DNA of 64,000 nucleotides from Vibrio tubiashii (GTDB lineage Bacteria; Pseudomonadota; Gammaproteobacteria; Enterobacterales; Vibrionaceae): contig NZ_CP117029.1 of NCBI RefSeq assembly GCF_028551255.1, forward strand, positions 2,108,001 through 2,172,000, written 5' to 3'. This document shows positions 27,291-35,839 of the stretch, in pieces. The first letter of the stretch is position 1, and every line of letters begins with the position of its first letter. The notes beneath the pieces are model-generated. The model saw nothing but the letters and a program-made list of their open reading frames with translations. It searched no databases and was not told the DNA's origin. A program made the position numbers and the translations under genes.

Positions 27291-28715
27291 ATGGGTTTTA
27301 CCTCTTTAGGCCTTTCTGCCCCAATCCTCAAAGCTATTGAAGAACAAGGCTATGACAAACCGTCTCCGATTCAGGAGCAAGCAATTCCTGCCGTACTTGC
27401 AGGTAAAGATGTTATGGCAGCAGCGCAGACAGGTACAGGTAAAACCGCAGGCTTCACATTACCGATCCTTGAACGTTTGGACAATGGTCAACGCGTGAAA
27501 GGCAATCATATTCGTGCCTTAGTATTGACCCCAACACGCGAGCTTGCCGCACAGGTTCAGGAAAACGTGTTTAAATACAGTCGCCACCAAAAACTTACCT
27601 CTCAAGTTGTGTTTGGTGGGGTTAAAGTTAACCCACAAATGATGAAACTGCGTAAAGGTTGTGATGTGTTAGTGGCCACTCCAGGTCGCCTACTCGACCT
27701 TTACCAACAAAATGCGATTAAGTTCGACCAACTTGAAGTATTGGTACTTGATGAAGCAGACCGCATGTTGGATATGGGCTTTATTCGTGACATCCGTAAG
27801 ATTCTCAACTTACTGCCTACGAAGCGCCAAAACTTGTTGTTCTCTGCGACTTTCTCACCTGAGATCCGCGAGCTTGCAAAAGGCTTGGTGAACAACCCAG
27901 TAGAAGTCTCAGTGAGCAAAGAGAATTCAACTGCAGTCACCATCGAGCAAAGCATCTACCCAGCAGACAAACGCAAGAAAGCGCCAATGCTAGCCAAGCT
28001 TATTCAAGATGGTAATTGGCAACAGACACTGGTTTTTTGCCGCACTAAGCATGGCGCGAACCGCTTAGCTTTCTTCCTCAATAAAGAAGGCATTACAGCA
28101 GCGCCAATTCACGGCAATAAAAGCCAAGGCGCACGTACTCGCGCATTAGCAGATTTTAAATCAGGCGATATTCGCGTATTGGTTGCTACTGATATTGCCG
28201 CACGTGGTATCGATATTCCTCAGCTTCCTCAGGTGGTCAACTTCGAGCTGCCGCATGTCTCTGAAGATTACGTTCACCGTATTGGTCGTACCGGTCGTGC
28301 AGGTGAAGTCGGTAAGGCATATTCATTGGTTGAAGCTGCCGAAGCAAGCGAGCTATTTGGTATTGAGCGCCTAATTCAGCAAGTGCTTCCTCGCCTTGAA
28401 CTAGAAGGTTTCAAACCCGTCAACGAGCTTCCTGAGTCAAAGCTAGATACTCGCCCAATTAAGCCAAAGAAACCTAAGAAGCCGAAAAAGCCTAAGCAAC
28501 CTAAAGCCGAACATCAGGACGGTCAGTGCTCTGGCGATAACGCTCGCGGTAATAAGCCAGCCAGTAAGAACAAGCGTCACTTTGGTCACAGTAAGCCAAA
28601 GGGCGAGAACAAAAATGGCAACGGCCAACGCGGAGAGGGTAAAGCGAAGCCTCGTTCAGGTAACGCGAGTAACAAGCCTCGCCGTCCTGCTAATCGCAAG
28701 CCAAAAGCTCAATAA
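27291..28715 (+). CDS. rhlE: DEAD-box RNA helicase, RhlE type
   Basis: 474 aa. Motifs in order: Q motif ([12 protein letters not shown]), Walker [23 protein letters not shown] in [15 protein letters not shown] in LFSATF, and the C-terminal [10 protein letters not shown]. After about residue 370 the chain becomes a low-complexity basic tail of Lys, Pro, Asn and Gly ([15 protein letters not shown] and later [11 protein letters not shown]), an RNA-binding extension. Cold adaptation or ribosome assembly roles are known for the family. Several RhlE paralogues occur in Vibrio, so the symbol indicates subfamily. Confidence 0.88.
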   Translation: MGFTSLGLSAPILKAIEEQGYDKPSPIQEQAIPAVLAGKDVMAAAQTGTGKTAGFTLPILERLDNGQRVKGNHIRALVLTPTRELAAQVQENVFKYSRHQKLTSQVVFGGVKVNPQMMKLRKGCDVLVATPGRLLDLYQQNAIKFDQLEVLVLDEADRMLDMGFIRDIRKILNLLPTKRQNLLFSATFSPEIRELAKGLVNNPVEVSVSKENSTAVTIEQSIYPADKRKKAPMLAKLIQDGNWQQTLVFCRTKHGANRLAFFLNKEGITAAPIHGNKSQGARTRALADFKSGDIRVLVATDIAARGIDIPQLPQVVNFELPHVSEDYVHRIGRTGRAGEVGKAYSLVEAAEASELFGIERLIQQVLPRLELEGFKPVNELPESKLDTRPIKPKKPKKPKKPKQPKAEHQDGQCSGDNARGNKPASKNKRHFGHSKPKGENKNGNGQRGEGKAKPRSGNASNKPRRPANRKPKAQ

Positions 28716-28736
28716 CAAAGGCTTTTAGCAATATAG

Positions 28737-28770
28737 AAAACCCCGCCATTTTGGCGGGGTTTGTTTTTTT
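28737..28770 (+). terminator. Strong Rho-independent terminator after rhlE
   Basis: AAAACCCCGCC-ATTTT-GGCGGGGTTT hairpin followed by a long T-run. Confidence 0.95.
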
Positions 28771-28791
28771 CTCATACTGATTGGTATCCAA

Positions 28792-29736
28792 TCAAGACGC
28801 TACAGGCTCCACCTTGTAGCTCTCGATACGTGGCAGTCCGTTATCTAAATCCACCTTCCACTCTTCATTCACTAGTACATTAATCGATTCACCCTGAGTA
28901 GTTTCAGCAATCAGTCTCACGCGAAGCTCAGCAATATGAGCCTCATCTTGCTGTTTCACCACGATCTGCTCAAGTTGATGGGTACAGTTAGGTTTAAAGG
29001 TTTCTCGTAGCATCTTGTACCAGTCATTAAAGCCAGCAATGCCTTGGAACTCCCCTTCTGGTGCGGTGATCACAACATCATTACGCAACATAGGATGGAA
29101 AATACCTGAGTTCTCTTCGAGCTTGTCCATTTGCTCAAACCAAGTTCTCACTAGCGCAGTAATTTTCGCTTCAGGTGACTCTAGTAGATGGGAAACCTGC
29201 TGAACAATACGATCTGAATGATCGCGTGCTTTCTCTTCAACACCTTCTTGAGTGTTATAAACGCCCGGAATGTAAACCATGCCATTGGTGTAAACAGGCT
29301 TTTGATAGTTCATTCCAGCTAGGTAAGCCAGTTGCTGAATTGGGTGAAGTAGCTGCTCAACCGTAAAGTGGTTATAACCTAGTGGATCATAAGACTCTGC
29401 CGGACCACCAATCGTGGTTGAGATAATAAAGTCTTTCCCTTTCAGCTTGTCACCTTCAGGACCGTAAGCAAAGTTGAAGCTAAATACATCATCAATCCAT
29501 TTCTTCATCAATGCTGGCACTGAGTACCAATAGAAAGGAAACTGCAGTATCACAACTTGTGCATCAAGTAAGGCTTTTTGCTCTGCTTCAACATCAATTT
29601 GGTAATCGGCGTATAGCGTATCTAATCGACGTACATCAATACTCTCAACATCCTGTGTAAGCTGCTGCAATATAACCTTATTGGTGTAAGAAGATTCTAA
29701 GTTTGGGTGACCTGAAATAACGACGACTTTGCTCAT
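28792..29736 (-). CDS. NAD(P)H-dependent flavodoxin-fold oxidoreductase fused to a SnoaL/NTF2-like domain
   Basis: 314 aa. Residues 1 to about 190 form an NQO/KefF-type flavodoxin fold (VVVISGHPNLESSY; LQFPFYWYSVPALMKKWIDDVFSFNFAYG; TTIGGP). Residues about 200-314 look like an NTF2/SnoaL-like cup (ALVRTWFEQMDKLEENSGIFHP...GIAGFNDWYKMLRETF). Most family members stop near 200 residues, so the added domain is notable; it may bind the quinone or another aromatic substrate. ATG 29736 follows AGGAGCG. Divergent from a LysR gene that probably regulates it. Confidence 0.85.
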   Translation of the reverse strand: MSKVVVISGHPNLESSYTNKVILQQLTQDVESIDVRRLDTLYADYQIDVEAEQKALLDAQVVILQFPFYWYSVPALMKKWIDDVFSFNFAYGPEGDKLKGKDFIISTTIGGPAESYDPLGYNHFTVEQLLHPIQQLAYLAGMNYQKPVYTNGMVYIPGVYNTQEGVEEKARDHSDRIVQQVSHLLESPEAKITALVRTWFEQMDKLEENSGIFHPMLRNDVVITAPEGEFQGIAGFNDWYKMLRETFKPNCTHQLEQIVVKQQDEAHIAELRVRLIAETTQGESINVLVNEEWKVDLDNGLPRIESYKVEPVAS

Positions 29737-29835
29737 AATTCGCTCCTGATAAAACTGGGGAATGCCACGCATTCGATGGAGCTACTTTACTGTTAGTCAT
29801 TAATTGCTTGTAGACCAGTAAATTTTATTTTTTAA

Positions 29836-29850
29836 TTAGGTAAAACCTAA
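29836..29850. promoter_or_regulatory. Palindrome in the oxidoreductase/LysR divergent region
   Basis: TTAGGTAAAACCTAA: perfect 6-bp arms around AAA, 17 bases upstream of the LysR start. Likely LysR operator for autoregulation. Confidence 0.5.
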
Positions 29851-29867
29851 CAAAAGAGTTGAGTGTA

Positions 29868-30764
29868 ATGAAAGGGACCACCTACAACCAACTGCAAGTC
29901 TTCCAAGCCATTGTTCAAGAAGGCAGCATCCGCGGAGCAGCACGTAAACTTGAGATGGCTGCCCCTTCTGTAAGCCAGTCTTTAAAACTGTTAGAAAGCA
30001 ACGTTGGCTTAACTCTTTTTAACCGAACGACACGGAAAATCGAGCTCACCGATGCAGGGCGATTACTTCATGAACGCACTCTCACTGCCATGGAGTCACT
30101 GAACTATGCACTAGAAAGTGTTCAAGAACTGACCGAAGAACCTAGTGGTAAGCTCTGCATTACCGTCCCTAAGTTCGTTTACAACACTTACCTGAAAACG
30201 ATTTTTGCTGACTTCTGTCGTCAGTACCCGCAAATTGAGCTAGAGATATCCATCTCTGATGCCACTCTCGATATTATCAAGGAAGGTATCGATCTAGGGA
30301 TTCGATTTGGCAGTATCATCGAAGAAGGGATGGTGGCGAAAAAACTCACGGAGCCGATGAAAGAAGCTCTGTTTGCCTCCCCCAAGTACTTAGAAAAACA
30401 TGGGACACCCAAGTCACTTCAAGATCTCAGTCACCACAAGCTGATCCAATATCGCTTTATTACTTCCAACAAGTACGCCCAGTTAAATCTAATGGAAGAC
30501 GGCCAACAAATACGTGTAGAAGTTCCTTATGGGCTTGTAGTTAATGACACCGATTTAATGGTGGACGCAGCCAAAGAAGGGCTAGGAATTGGGCGCTTGG
30601 TTCTTCCAGCTCTCCAATCCGAACTTGAAACAGGTCAATTGGTGCCTGTACTCGAAGATAAATGGCCCACCTACCCGGGTTTGTATCTTTACTTCAGCCG
30701 CAATAGCCAAAAAGTGAAACGTGTTCGTGTACTGATCGATTATTTAGTGGAGAGGTTTGAATAA
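29868..30764 (+). CDS. LysR-family regulator
   Basis: 298 aa. HTH at the N-terminus (FQAIVQEGSIRGAARKLEMAAPSVSQSLKLLE, given here as its two halves about residues 10-41) and effector domain about 88-295. ATG 29868 preferred over an in-frame TTG three codons earlier. Divergent from the oxidoreductase-SnoaL fusion, so a quinone or electrophile sensor controlling that gene is a sensible guess. Ends near a terminator that serves the next, opposite operon. Confidence 0.87.
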   Translation: MKGTTYNQLQVFQAIVQEGSIRGAARKLEMAAPSVSQSLKLLESNVGLTLFNRTTRKIELTDAGRLLHERTLTAMESLNYALESVQELTEEPSGKLCITVPKFVYNTYLKTIFADFCRQYPQIELEISISDATLDIIKEGIDLGIRFGSIIEEGMVAKKLTEPMKEALFASPKYLEKHGTPKSLQDLSHHKLIQYRFITSNKYAQLNLMEDGQQIRVEVPYGLVVNDTDLMVDAAKEGLGIGRLVLPALQSELETGQLVPVLEDKWPTYPGLYLYFSRNSQKVKRVRVLIDYLVERFE

Positions 30765-30796
30765 CACTCTGATTACCACTTCTATCAAATCAGAAA

Positions 30797-30826
30797 AAGC
30801 TAGCCCAAGTTTTCTCGGGCTAGCTT
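30797..30826 (-). terminator. Rho-independent terminator of the HupE operon
   Basis: AAGCTAGCCC and GGGCTAGCTT form a perfect 10-bp stem with a 10-base loop. On the minus strand the stem is followed by TTTTT overlapping its base, ending the operon that starts near 32.7 kb. It also follows the convergent LysR gene. Confidence 0.88.
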
Positions 30827-30834
30827 ACATTAAG

Positions 30835-31476
30835 TTAAAGCACTCTCTTCATTTGAGAGTAATCTCCTTTAGTCCTTAAAATGACCATGACTGTGTTGTC
30901 GGTACGATTTCTAAAGAACCAACCATGATTACCGGTAAAAGCAGCGGTTAACTCACCTTGATCGTTTGGAACTCCGCGACCTTTCTCGTAACTTATTGAC
31001 TGACCATTACCGTCACCATGTGTATCAAAATTAACAGGGCCACCTTTAGCTGACCAAGTAAATTGAGCTGTTTGACCCTTGTCCATAACCAGTTTGACCT
31101 CTGCACCTTGTCCTGGTTTAAGCGACAGCAGGATCTTGTCCTTCCATACCACTTCAGCGGTATCATTGCTGTCTTTGCTTAGCGTCACTGAGTCAACGGT
31201 ATCTGTAGAAGGTTGCTGTTCAACTTTCTCCACTGTCTTCATGGCTTCAGATCTCGCTTGATCTTCAGCGGCCTCTTGAGCTAATTGGGTCTTGATCTCC
31301 CCCATGTCGGTCAAACCTATCACTCGGCCCACTCCCGTCGGGTCAATTGCATATTCTGCAGGAAGAATGACAGTGATAAGAAGTAAAAAGGCACCAACCA
31401 AAGCAAGAAGCGTTGAACGAATTAATTGCTTAGCTGTTGGCAGTTCTGCTCGATTTGGCATATCTGAGTTATACAT
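30835..31476 (-). CDS. Membrane-anchored periplasmic protein next to HupE
   Basis: 213 aa. One N-terminal membrane helix (about 21-43, LLALVGAFLLLITVILPAEY), a linker helix rich in Glu/Ala/Gln, a Thr/Ser/Asp spacer, and a beta-rich domain (about 110-213) ending in TAAFTGNHGWFFRNRTDN. Similar proteins are catalogued as transmembrane anchor proteins and are found beside HupE/UreJ permeases in many gammaproteobacteria, so it is probably a partner of the permease, exposed to the periplasm. AAGGA precedes ATG at 7 bases. Last gene of the presumed Zur-controlled operon. Confidence 0.72.
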   Translation of the reverse strand: MYNSDMPNRAELPTAKQLIRSTLLALVGAFLLLITVILPAEYAIDPTGVGRVIGLTDMGEIKTQLAQEAAEDQARSEAMKTVEKVEQQPSTDTVDSVTLSKDSNDTAEVVWKDKILLSLKPGQGAEVKLVMDKGQTAQFTWSAKGGPVNFDTHGDGNGQSISYEKGRGVPNDQGELTAAFTGNHGWFFRNRTDNTVMVILRTKGDYSQMKRVL

Positions 31477-31491
31477 AATGAGTTCCTTATA

Positions 31492-32202
31492 TTATTGAGC
31501 GACAACATAGCCCGTTAATTGATATCCAATGAGCATGAAACCTAAGCTCATCATAACGACATTGACTGAGTAAGCTTGACGGACAAAGCTTGTATGCCTG
31601 CGCCAAAAGCCCATCACAATCAATATGGTGCCAAGCGCAATTAACTGCCCTACTTCTACACCTATGTTGAACGCCAATAGATTAGGAACTAATCCATCCG
31701 GCGAAATATCATATTCAATGATCTTCGAAGAAAGCCCGAACCCGTGGCAGAAGCCAAATATTAAGGTAGCAAGCTTAGTATTGGGCTGAACGCCGAACCA
31801 GCGCTGATACGCGCCTAAATTGTCTAAGGCCTTATAAACCACCGACAATCCGATAATGGCATCAATGATGTAGCTGTTAATGCCAATATTGAAGTACACG
31901 CCAATCAGCATCGTTGTCGAGTGACCAATAGCGAACAGGCTGACGTACAGCGCGATGTGTTTCATTTTATAAAGAAAGAAAATAACACCTAATAGAAACA
32001 GGATATGGTCATACCCCGTCACCATGTGTTTTGCTCCCAAGTACATGAAAGCAATAATATTAGTGCCTGTTATTTCTTGTATGTAGCCTTTGTCACCTTG
32101 TGCTACAGCATGAGCCAAGGCATCTGAGCTCAAAATAGTCAGCGAGGCTAAAACGAGATAAAGCGCCCCTTTGCGCAGTGACGCTACCCAATTTACAGGC
32201 AT
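31492..32202 (-). CDS. HupE/UreJ-family metal permease
   Basis: 236 aa from ATG 32202. Signal-like N-terminus (LRKGALYLVLASLTILSSDALAHA cut near ALA-HA) and about six helices with metal-type residues GAKHMVTGYDHILFLLG, GHSTTMLIG and FCHGFGLSS. The HupE/UreJ group was first tied to nickel uptake for hydrogenase and urease, but no such enzyme is encoded here, and other branches are linked to cobalt or zinc. An alternative ATG at 32235 adds 11 residues without a Shine-Dalgarno. The upstream Zur box points to zinc. Confidence 0.83.
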   Translation of the reverse strand: MPVNWVASLRKGALYLVLASLTILSSDALAHAVAQGDKGYIQEITGTNIIAFMYLGAKHMVTGYDHILFLLGVIFFLYKMKHIALYVSLFAIGHSTTMLIGVYFNIGINSYIIDAIIGLSVVYKALDNLGAYQRWFGVQPNTKLATLIFGFCHGFGLSSKIIEYDISPDGLVPNLLAFNIGVEVGQLIALGTILIVMGFWRRHTSFVRQAYSVNVVMMSLGFMLIGYQLTGYVVAQ

Positions 32203-32287
32203 AGCAATCACTTCGTCTAAAACGAATAAATTCATATGTAAACCATTGTTTGTTAATTGTTGATTTACCGCTTATCGCGGTGTTTTT

Positions 32288-32644
32288 TTAAGCAACTAAC
32301 AAGGCTCTTGGGGGACGCTCTATTTTGAAGGGTCGGTAACTAGGGGTTCCGTCCACGTGCAGGGTGTATGGGGAATCCATTAAATCAGACAGAGATATAA
32401 CACTACTGCCCTTGATAGAAGCACTATCATAGCTGTGATGGTGATTACTTTTATCATGCTGGAACAAGTGCTCGCTGTCGACTTCATGGTAGTGACCATG
32501 TTCGTGAGAGTGAGCGCTTTGCAGTGACTCTACCGCTAGTAAGCCGTGAGATCGAAACTCTCCAATTGCAGACGAGGTCATACATACTGCAACGATAAAC
32601 AGCATCAGCAAGCTAACCGATTTTATTGTTACTTTAGAGACCAT
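32288..32644 (-). CDS. Histidine-rich exported small protein
   Basis: 118 aa from ATG 32644. N-terminal helix SVSLLMLFIVAVCMTSSAIG acts as signal peptide or anchor, followed by a His-rich stretch HSHEHGHYHEVDSEHLFQH then NHHHSYD (about residues 45-75) suited to binding Zn, Ni or Co. The C-terminal half has no recognisable fold. It heads an operon with HupE and the anchored protein. I read it as a periplasmic metal scavenger or chaperone by context. Start could be a GTG two codons earlier; neither has a good Shine-Dalgarno. Confidence 0.65.
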   Translation of the reverse strand: MVSKVTIKSVSLLMLFIVAVCMTSSAIGEFRSHGLLAVESLQSAHSHEHGHYHEVDSEHLFQHDKSNHHHSYDSASIKGSSVISLSDLMDSPYTLHVDGTPSYRPFKIERPPRALLVA

Positions 32645-32682
32645 AACCACACAATCAATTGGAGGACAGATAAAAAACCAAC

Positions 32683-32701
32683 ATTGTTATATTATAACAA
32701 T
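32683..32701. promoter_or_regulatory. Zur box (zinc uptake regulator operator), candidate
   Basis: ATTGTTATATTATAACAAT is a perfect 19-base palindrome. Its core TGTTATA-N-TATAACA equals the gammaproteobacterial Zur consensus. On the minus strand it overlaps the -10 element of the promoter for the His-rich/HupE/anchor operon, the right place for repression by zinc-bound Zur. Confidence 0.72.
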
Positions 32702-32714
32702 AGGAACATTTCAA
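32686..32714 (-). promoter_or_regulatory. Sigma-70 promoter of the His-rich/HupE operon
   Basis: Minus strand: -35 TTGAAA (32714-32709), 17-base spacer, -10 TATAAC (32691-32686). The start codon is about 42 bases downstream of the -10 element. The Zur box covers the -10. Confidence 0.6.
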
Positions 32715-32730
32715 CAGGCAGTGCTCGTCA

Positions 32731-33081
32731 TCATGTAAGGTCTATTCCAAACTGTCTGACCAAAATAGCGACCAATGCAAAGCAAGCTATTGAGATAACG
32801 GCACAAATAGACAAAGAAATCCAAAATGGATAGCGCGTCAGCAGCCAAGGAAAAACCAGAAACATTGGTAATGTAGGCAGCACATACCAGAAGGTGTAGA
32901 ACGCGTGATTAGAAAGCTTTTGTTGACCTTGCCCTTCTACATACATCCAAATCAGAGCCAATATTGTTACGGTTGGAAGCGCTGCGATCAAAGCTCCAGC
33001 CTTATCACTTCTTTTTGCGACCTCGGAAATAAGCACGACAACGCCAGCAGTGAGCGCGTATTTGGTAATAATCCACATCAT
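32731..33081 (-). CDS. DUF3147-family small membrane protein
   Basis: 116 aa with four hydrophobic helices (about 5-22, 29-49, 64-82, 86-110) and the motif KRSDKAGALIAALPTVTILAL, as in DUF3147 proteins. Function unknown. It lies between the RcnA exporter (52 bases upstream) and the HupE operon and is likely cotranscribed with rcnA. Whether it helps metal export or is a bystander cannot be told. The start MM allows either of two adjacent ATG codons. Confidence 0.75.
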   Translation of the reverse strand: MMWIITKYALTAGVVVLISEVAKRSDKAGALIAALPTVTILALIWMYVEGQGQQKLSNHAFYTFWYVLPTLPMFLVFPWLLTRYPFWISLSICAVISIACFALVAILVRQFGIDLT

Positions 33082-33133
33082 AAAGTTGCTACCTACAATT
33101 AGCCTTAAGACAAACTCGTCGCTACCTGTGAGC

Positions 33134-34210
33134 TTAGTTCATGAGTGAAGTGTAGCCATGCATTCCCATATACAAACCCACCGCACTGATTAAAACGCCT
33201 GATAGATAAGGAGCTCGACGAGCGATATCATTCAAACCACTCCATTTCGATGTCGCCTTGTGTACGCCGATAGCCGCAACAACTCCAACCGCAACTAGAG
33301 TCAGCGCTAAGCCAATACTGAATGACACGACTAAGGTTGCGCCTAATGTCATTGCCTTTAGTTGCAAACAGATCAAGAGAACGGTGACCGCTGCTGGGCA
33401 TGGAATTAATCCACCCGTTAGACCAAACAGAAGTATTTGTCCGTTGGTCACCTCTCTGTCTGCAAAACGTTTTTGAATATCCATTGCATGGGCGCGTTCA
33501 TGGGCATCTTGGTACTCTTTCTCTTCATGGTTCAAATCCGAGTTTGAGTGAAAGTGCACATCAAAGTCATGGGTGTGATCATGATGTCCAATCATTAGCT
33601 TGACCTTCACATCATCCCGCTGTGTCAGAGAAGAGGTCGATTCTAGGTAGCCATCACGCTCAATAAATTCATAGACATCAATAGTTTGCTGACCCACATC
33701 AGATGGCACTAATTTTACACCCTCAGCCTTTAATGGCTTACTGTTTAGCGTTTTCAACTGAAATCTCTGGTCAACCCCCTCTCCCACAAGCGATAGCGCC
33801 ACATGACCATGTCCAGTATCAACCACCTGAGTTTTCCAATCCTGTGAGTGATTGTGAGCGCTATGCCATGCGCGCTCTTCACTCCATGTTCTCCAGAACA
33901 TCCATAGCCCGGTTGCAACAATGATGACACCTGAGATGAGCTGCATCCAAGGCTCAGCAGCTTCAGCGGTAAACTTCTGGCTGATGTACATACCACCAAC
34001 AGCGATTAACCACACGACTGCGGTATGAGAAAGTGTTGCAGCTAGCCCAAGCATCACTGCCTGTTTGACCGTCCCTTTCACCGCCACGATAAACGCTGCC
34101 ATCATGGTTTTCGAATGGCCGGGCTCTAAGCCATGTAAAGCACCAAGTAAGATCGCACTTGGGATAAAAAACCAGCCGTTACCTTGTTGTAAAAGTGCTA
34201 CAAAATCCAT
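33134..34210 (-). CDS. rcnA: Nickel/cobalt efflux permease
   Basis: 358 aa NicO/RcnA family. First helix region contains GALHGLEPGHSK, the metal motif; a long cytoplasmic or periplasmic loop (about 120-245) is His-rich (HHDHTHDFDVHFHS); a second motif appears in GLTGGLIPCPAAVTVLL. Exports Ni and Co. It is divergent from rcnR, with two RcnR-type operators between them. Longer than E. coli RcnA because of the loop, as common in Vibrio and Shewanella. Confidence 0.92.
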   Translation of the reverse strand: MDFVALLQQGNGWFFIPSAILLGALHGLEPGHSKTMMAAFIVAVKGTVKQAVMLGLAATLSHTAVVWLIAVGGMYISQKFTAEAAEPWMQLISGVIIVATGLWMFWRTWSEERAWHSAHNHSQDWKTQVVDTGHGHVALSLVGEGVDQRFQLKTLNSKPLKAEGVKLVPSDVGQQTIDVYEFIERDGYLESTSSLTQRDDVKVKLMIGHHDHTHDFDVHFHSNSDLNHEEKEYQDAHERAHAMDIQKRFADREVTNGQILLFGLTGGLIPCPAAVTVLLICLQLKAMTLGATLVVSFSIGLALTLVAVGVVAAIGVHKATSKWSGLNDIARRAPYLSGVLISAVGLYMGMHGYTSLMN

Positions 34211-34248
34211 TGCTGTTCTCTATTGTTGTTTCAATCTGGCCGAAATCA

Positions 34249-34263
34249 TACTCCCCCCCAGTA
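34249..34263. promoter_or_regulatory. RcnR operator 1
   Basis: TACT-C7-AGTA. On the other strand it reads TACT-G7-AGTA, matching the RcnR site TACT-G6-N-AGTA. It lies in the rcnA-rcnR divergent promoter, nearer rcnA. Confidence 0.85.
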
Positions 34264-34268
34264 CAAAA

Positions 34269-34283
34269 TACTACCCCCTAGTA
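34269..34283. promoter_or_regulatory. RcnR operator 2
   Basis: TACT-ACCCCCT-AGTA, a second TACT/AGTA-bounded C-tract, 5 bases from operator 1. Tandem sites are the norm for RcnR, which wraps flanking DNA. Confidence 0.85.
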
Positions 34284-34344
34284 TAATTTAGGTGCTACAT
34301 TATCGGTTAGAATCTTTACGCCTAACACGTTAAGAAGATATGCC

Positions 34345-34617
34345 ATGTCACACACAGTAAAAGATCAGAAAAAACTTAAGGCCCGAGTAAGTAAGATCCA
34401 AGGTCAGGTCAATGGTCTAAAAAAGATGCTAGATGAAGAGCATGAATGTCAGGATGTTTTGCAGCAGATCGCGGCTATTCGTGGTGCCGTAAATGGTTTA
34501 ATGAGGGAAGTGATTAAAGGGCATTTAATTGAACACGTCGTGCTCGAAGAAGATAAAGATCAACGCGAAACAGATATGGAAATCGTACTCAAGGTTCTCG
34601 ACTCCTATATCAAATAA
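34345..34617 (+). CDS. rcnR: Nickel/cobalt-responsive repressor
   Basis: 90 aa all-helical CsoR/RcnR/FrmR family. All RcnR metal ligands are present: H3, C35, H60 and H64. This set marks the Ni/Co sensor; the formaldehyde sensor FrmR has Pro2 and lacks His64, and copper CsoR has a second Cys. It represses rcnA through the two operators upstream until Ni or Co binds. Ends before a hairpin at 34641. Confidence 0.94.
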   Translation: MSHTVKDQKKLKARVSKIQGQVNGLKKMLDEEHECQDVLQQIAAIRGAVNGLMREVIKGHLIEHVVLEEDKDQRETDMEIVLKVLDSYIK

Positions 34618-34640
34618 GGTTGAGCTTAAGCAGATACAAA

Positions 34641-34666
34641 AGCGCCCACCAAAATAGTTGGGCGCT
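34641..34666. terminator. Terminator between convergent rcnR and sohB
   Basis: AGCGCCCA and TGGGCGCT form an 8-bp stem with a 10-base loop. Four T follow on the minus strand (sohB side). Confidence 0.78.
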
Positions 34667-34688
34667 CTAGTATTTAGTATGCGGAGAA

Positions 34689-35759
34689 TTAGACAATCGG
34701 ACGCTGGCCGCGATCAATCAGCTTCATTAATACATTATCTGCCGCTTCACCTGCTAATCCAGCAAGCTTTGAGGTCAGCTTCTTTTTCTCTACGTAGTGA
34801 ATCGCAAGTACGGTTTTGTCTTTACACGCTTCAACCACAAGATCATCTGAAGTTTTGATCTCATCAACCAAACCTAGACCATGAGCTTGGGTACCAAACC
34901 AGTGCTCACCTGTTGCCACTTTATCCAACTCAAGGTCAGGGCGACGCTCACGGATAAAGTCTTTAAACAGGCCATGTGTTTCTTCTAGCTCTTGCTTGAA
35001 CTTGTCACGCGCTTTGTCCGTGTTCTCACCAAACATGGTTAAAGTACGCTTGTATTCACCCGCTGTGAGCTGCTCATACTCAATATCATACTTTTTCAGC
35101 ACTTTATTGAAGTTTGGTAGCTGAGCAATCACACCAATGGAGCCAACAATGGCAAAGGGTGCTGACACAATTTTGTCTGCAATACATGCCATCATATAAC
35201 CACCACTTGCCGCGACTTTATCGACGGCAATGGTCAGTGGCAGATTGGCAGCTTTAATACGATCTAGCTGTGATGAAGCAAGGCCATAACCATGTACCAT
35301 GCCACCACCAGACTCTAAACGCAGTAGCACTTCGTCACCTTCACGAGCCACAGCTAAGATTGCTGTCACCTCTTCACGTAATGAAGCGACTTCTTTAGCA
35401 TCAATACTGCCTTTAAAGTCGAGAACAAACAGGTGAGGTTCACGTTTACTATCAAGATCGCCCTCTTTTGAAGCTTTCTTGATCTCTTTCTCGCGAGATT
35501 TGTTTTTCTCTTTCTCTTGTTTCTTTTCTGCTTTATCACGCGCTTTAATAAACGCTTCATCATGCAGATGGTGCTCTAACTGCTCAACGGTCTGCTTGTG
35601 TTGATCCGTTAAGTTAGTAATTTCCAACTCACCTTTCGCGCTACCGCTTTTACCACCAACGGCTTTAGCAACCACTAAAATCGCTACAATCGCGACCACA
35701 ACAGTCACAATCTTGGCTAAAAACAGCCCATAGTCCAACAAAAATTCCAATGTGAGCAT
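34689..35759 (-). CDS. sohB: Inner-membrane serine protease SohB
   Basis: 356 aa, signal peptide peptidase-like (S49). N-terminal helix (about 10-33), a highly charged Lys/Glu helical linker (about 66-105), then the protease domain. Catalytic Ser185 in AVDKVAASGGYM and Lys237 in GEYKRTLTMFGE form the Ser/Lys dyad. Active site faces the periplasm. Divergent from yciK. Length is typical. Confidence 0.95.
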   Translation of the reverse strand: MLTLEFLLDYGLFLAKIVTVVVAIVAILVVAKAVGGKSGSAKGELEITNLTDQHKQTVEQLEHHLHDEAFIKARDKAEKKQEKEKNKSREKEIKKASKEGDLDSKREPHLFVLDFKGSIDAKEVASLREEVTAILAVAREGDEVLLRLESGGGMVHGYGLASSQLDRIKAANLPLTIAVDKVAASGGYMMACIADKIVSAPFAIVGSIGVIAQLPNFNKVLKKYDIEYEQLTAGEYKRTLTMFGENTDKARDKFKQELEETHGLFKDFIRERRPDLELDKVATGEHWFGTQAHGLGLVDEIKTSDDLVVEACKDKTVLAIHYVEKKKLTSKLAGLAGEAADNVLMKLIDRGQRPIV

Positions 35760-35839
35760 CCTCTATTGTGCGAATTAGTGTATTGTAACCACCATCTTAC
35801 GGAATCATAAAGTAAATCATTACAATAAGGATACACATC

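Noticed and set aside
32288..34210. Hydrogenase- or urease-linked nickel uptake system
   Set aside because: No hydrogenase or urease gene is present, and the upstream motif is Zur-like rather than NikR-like.
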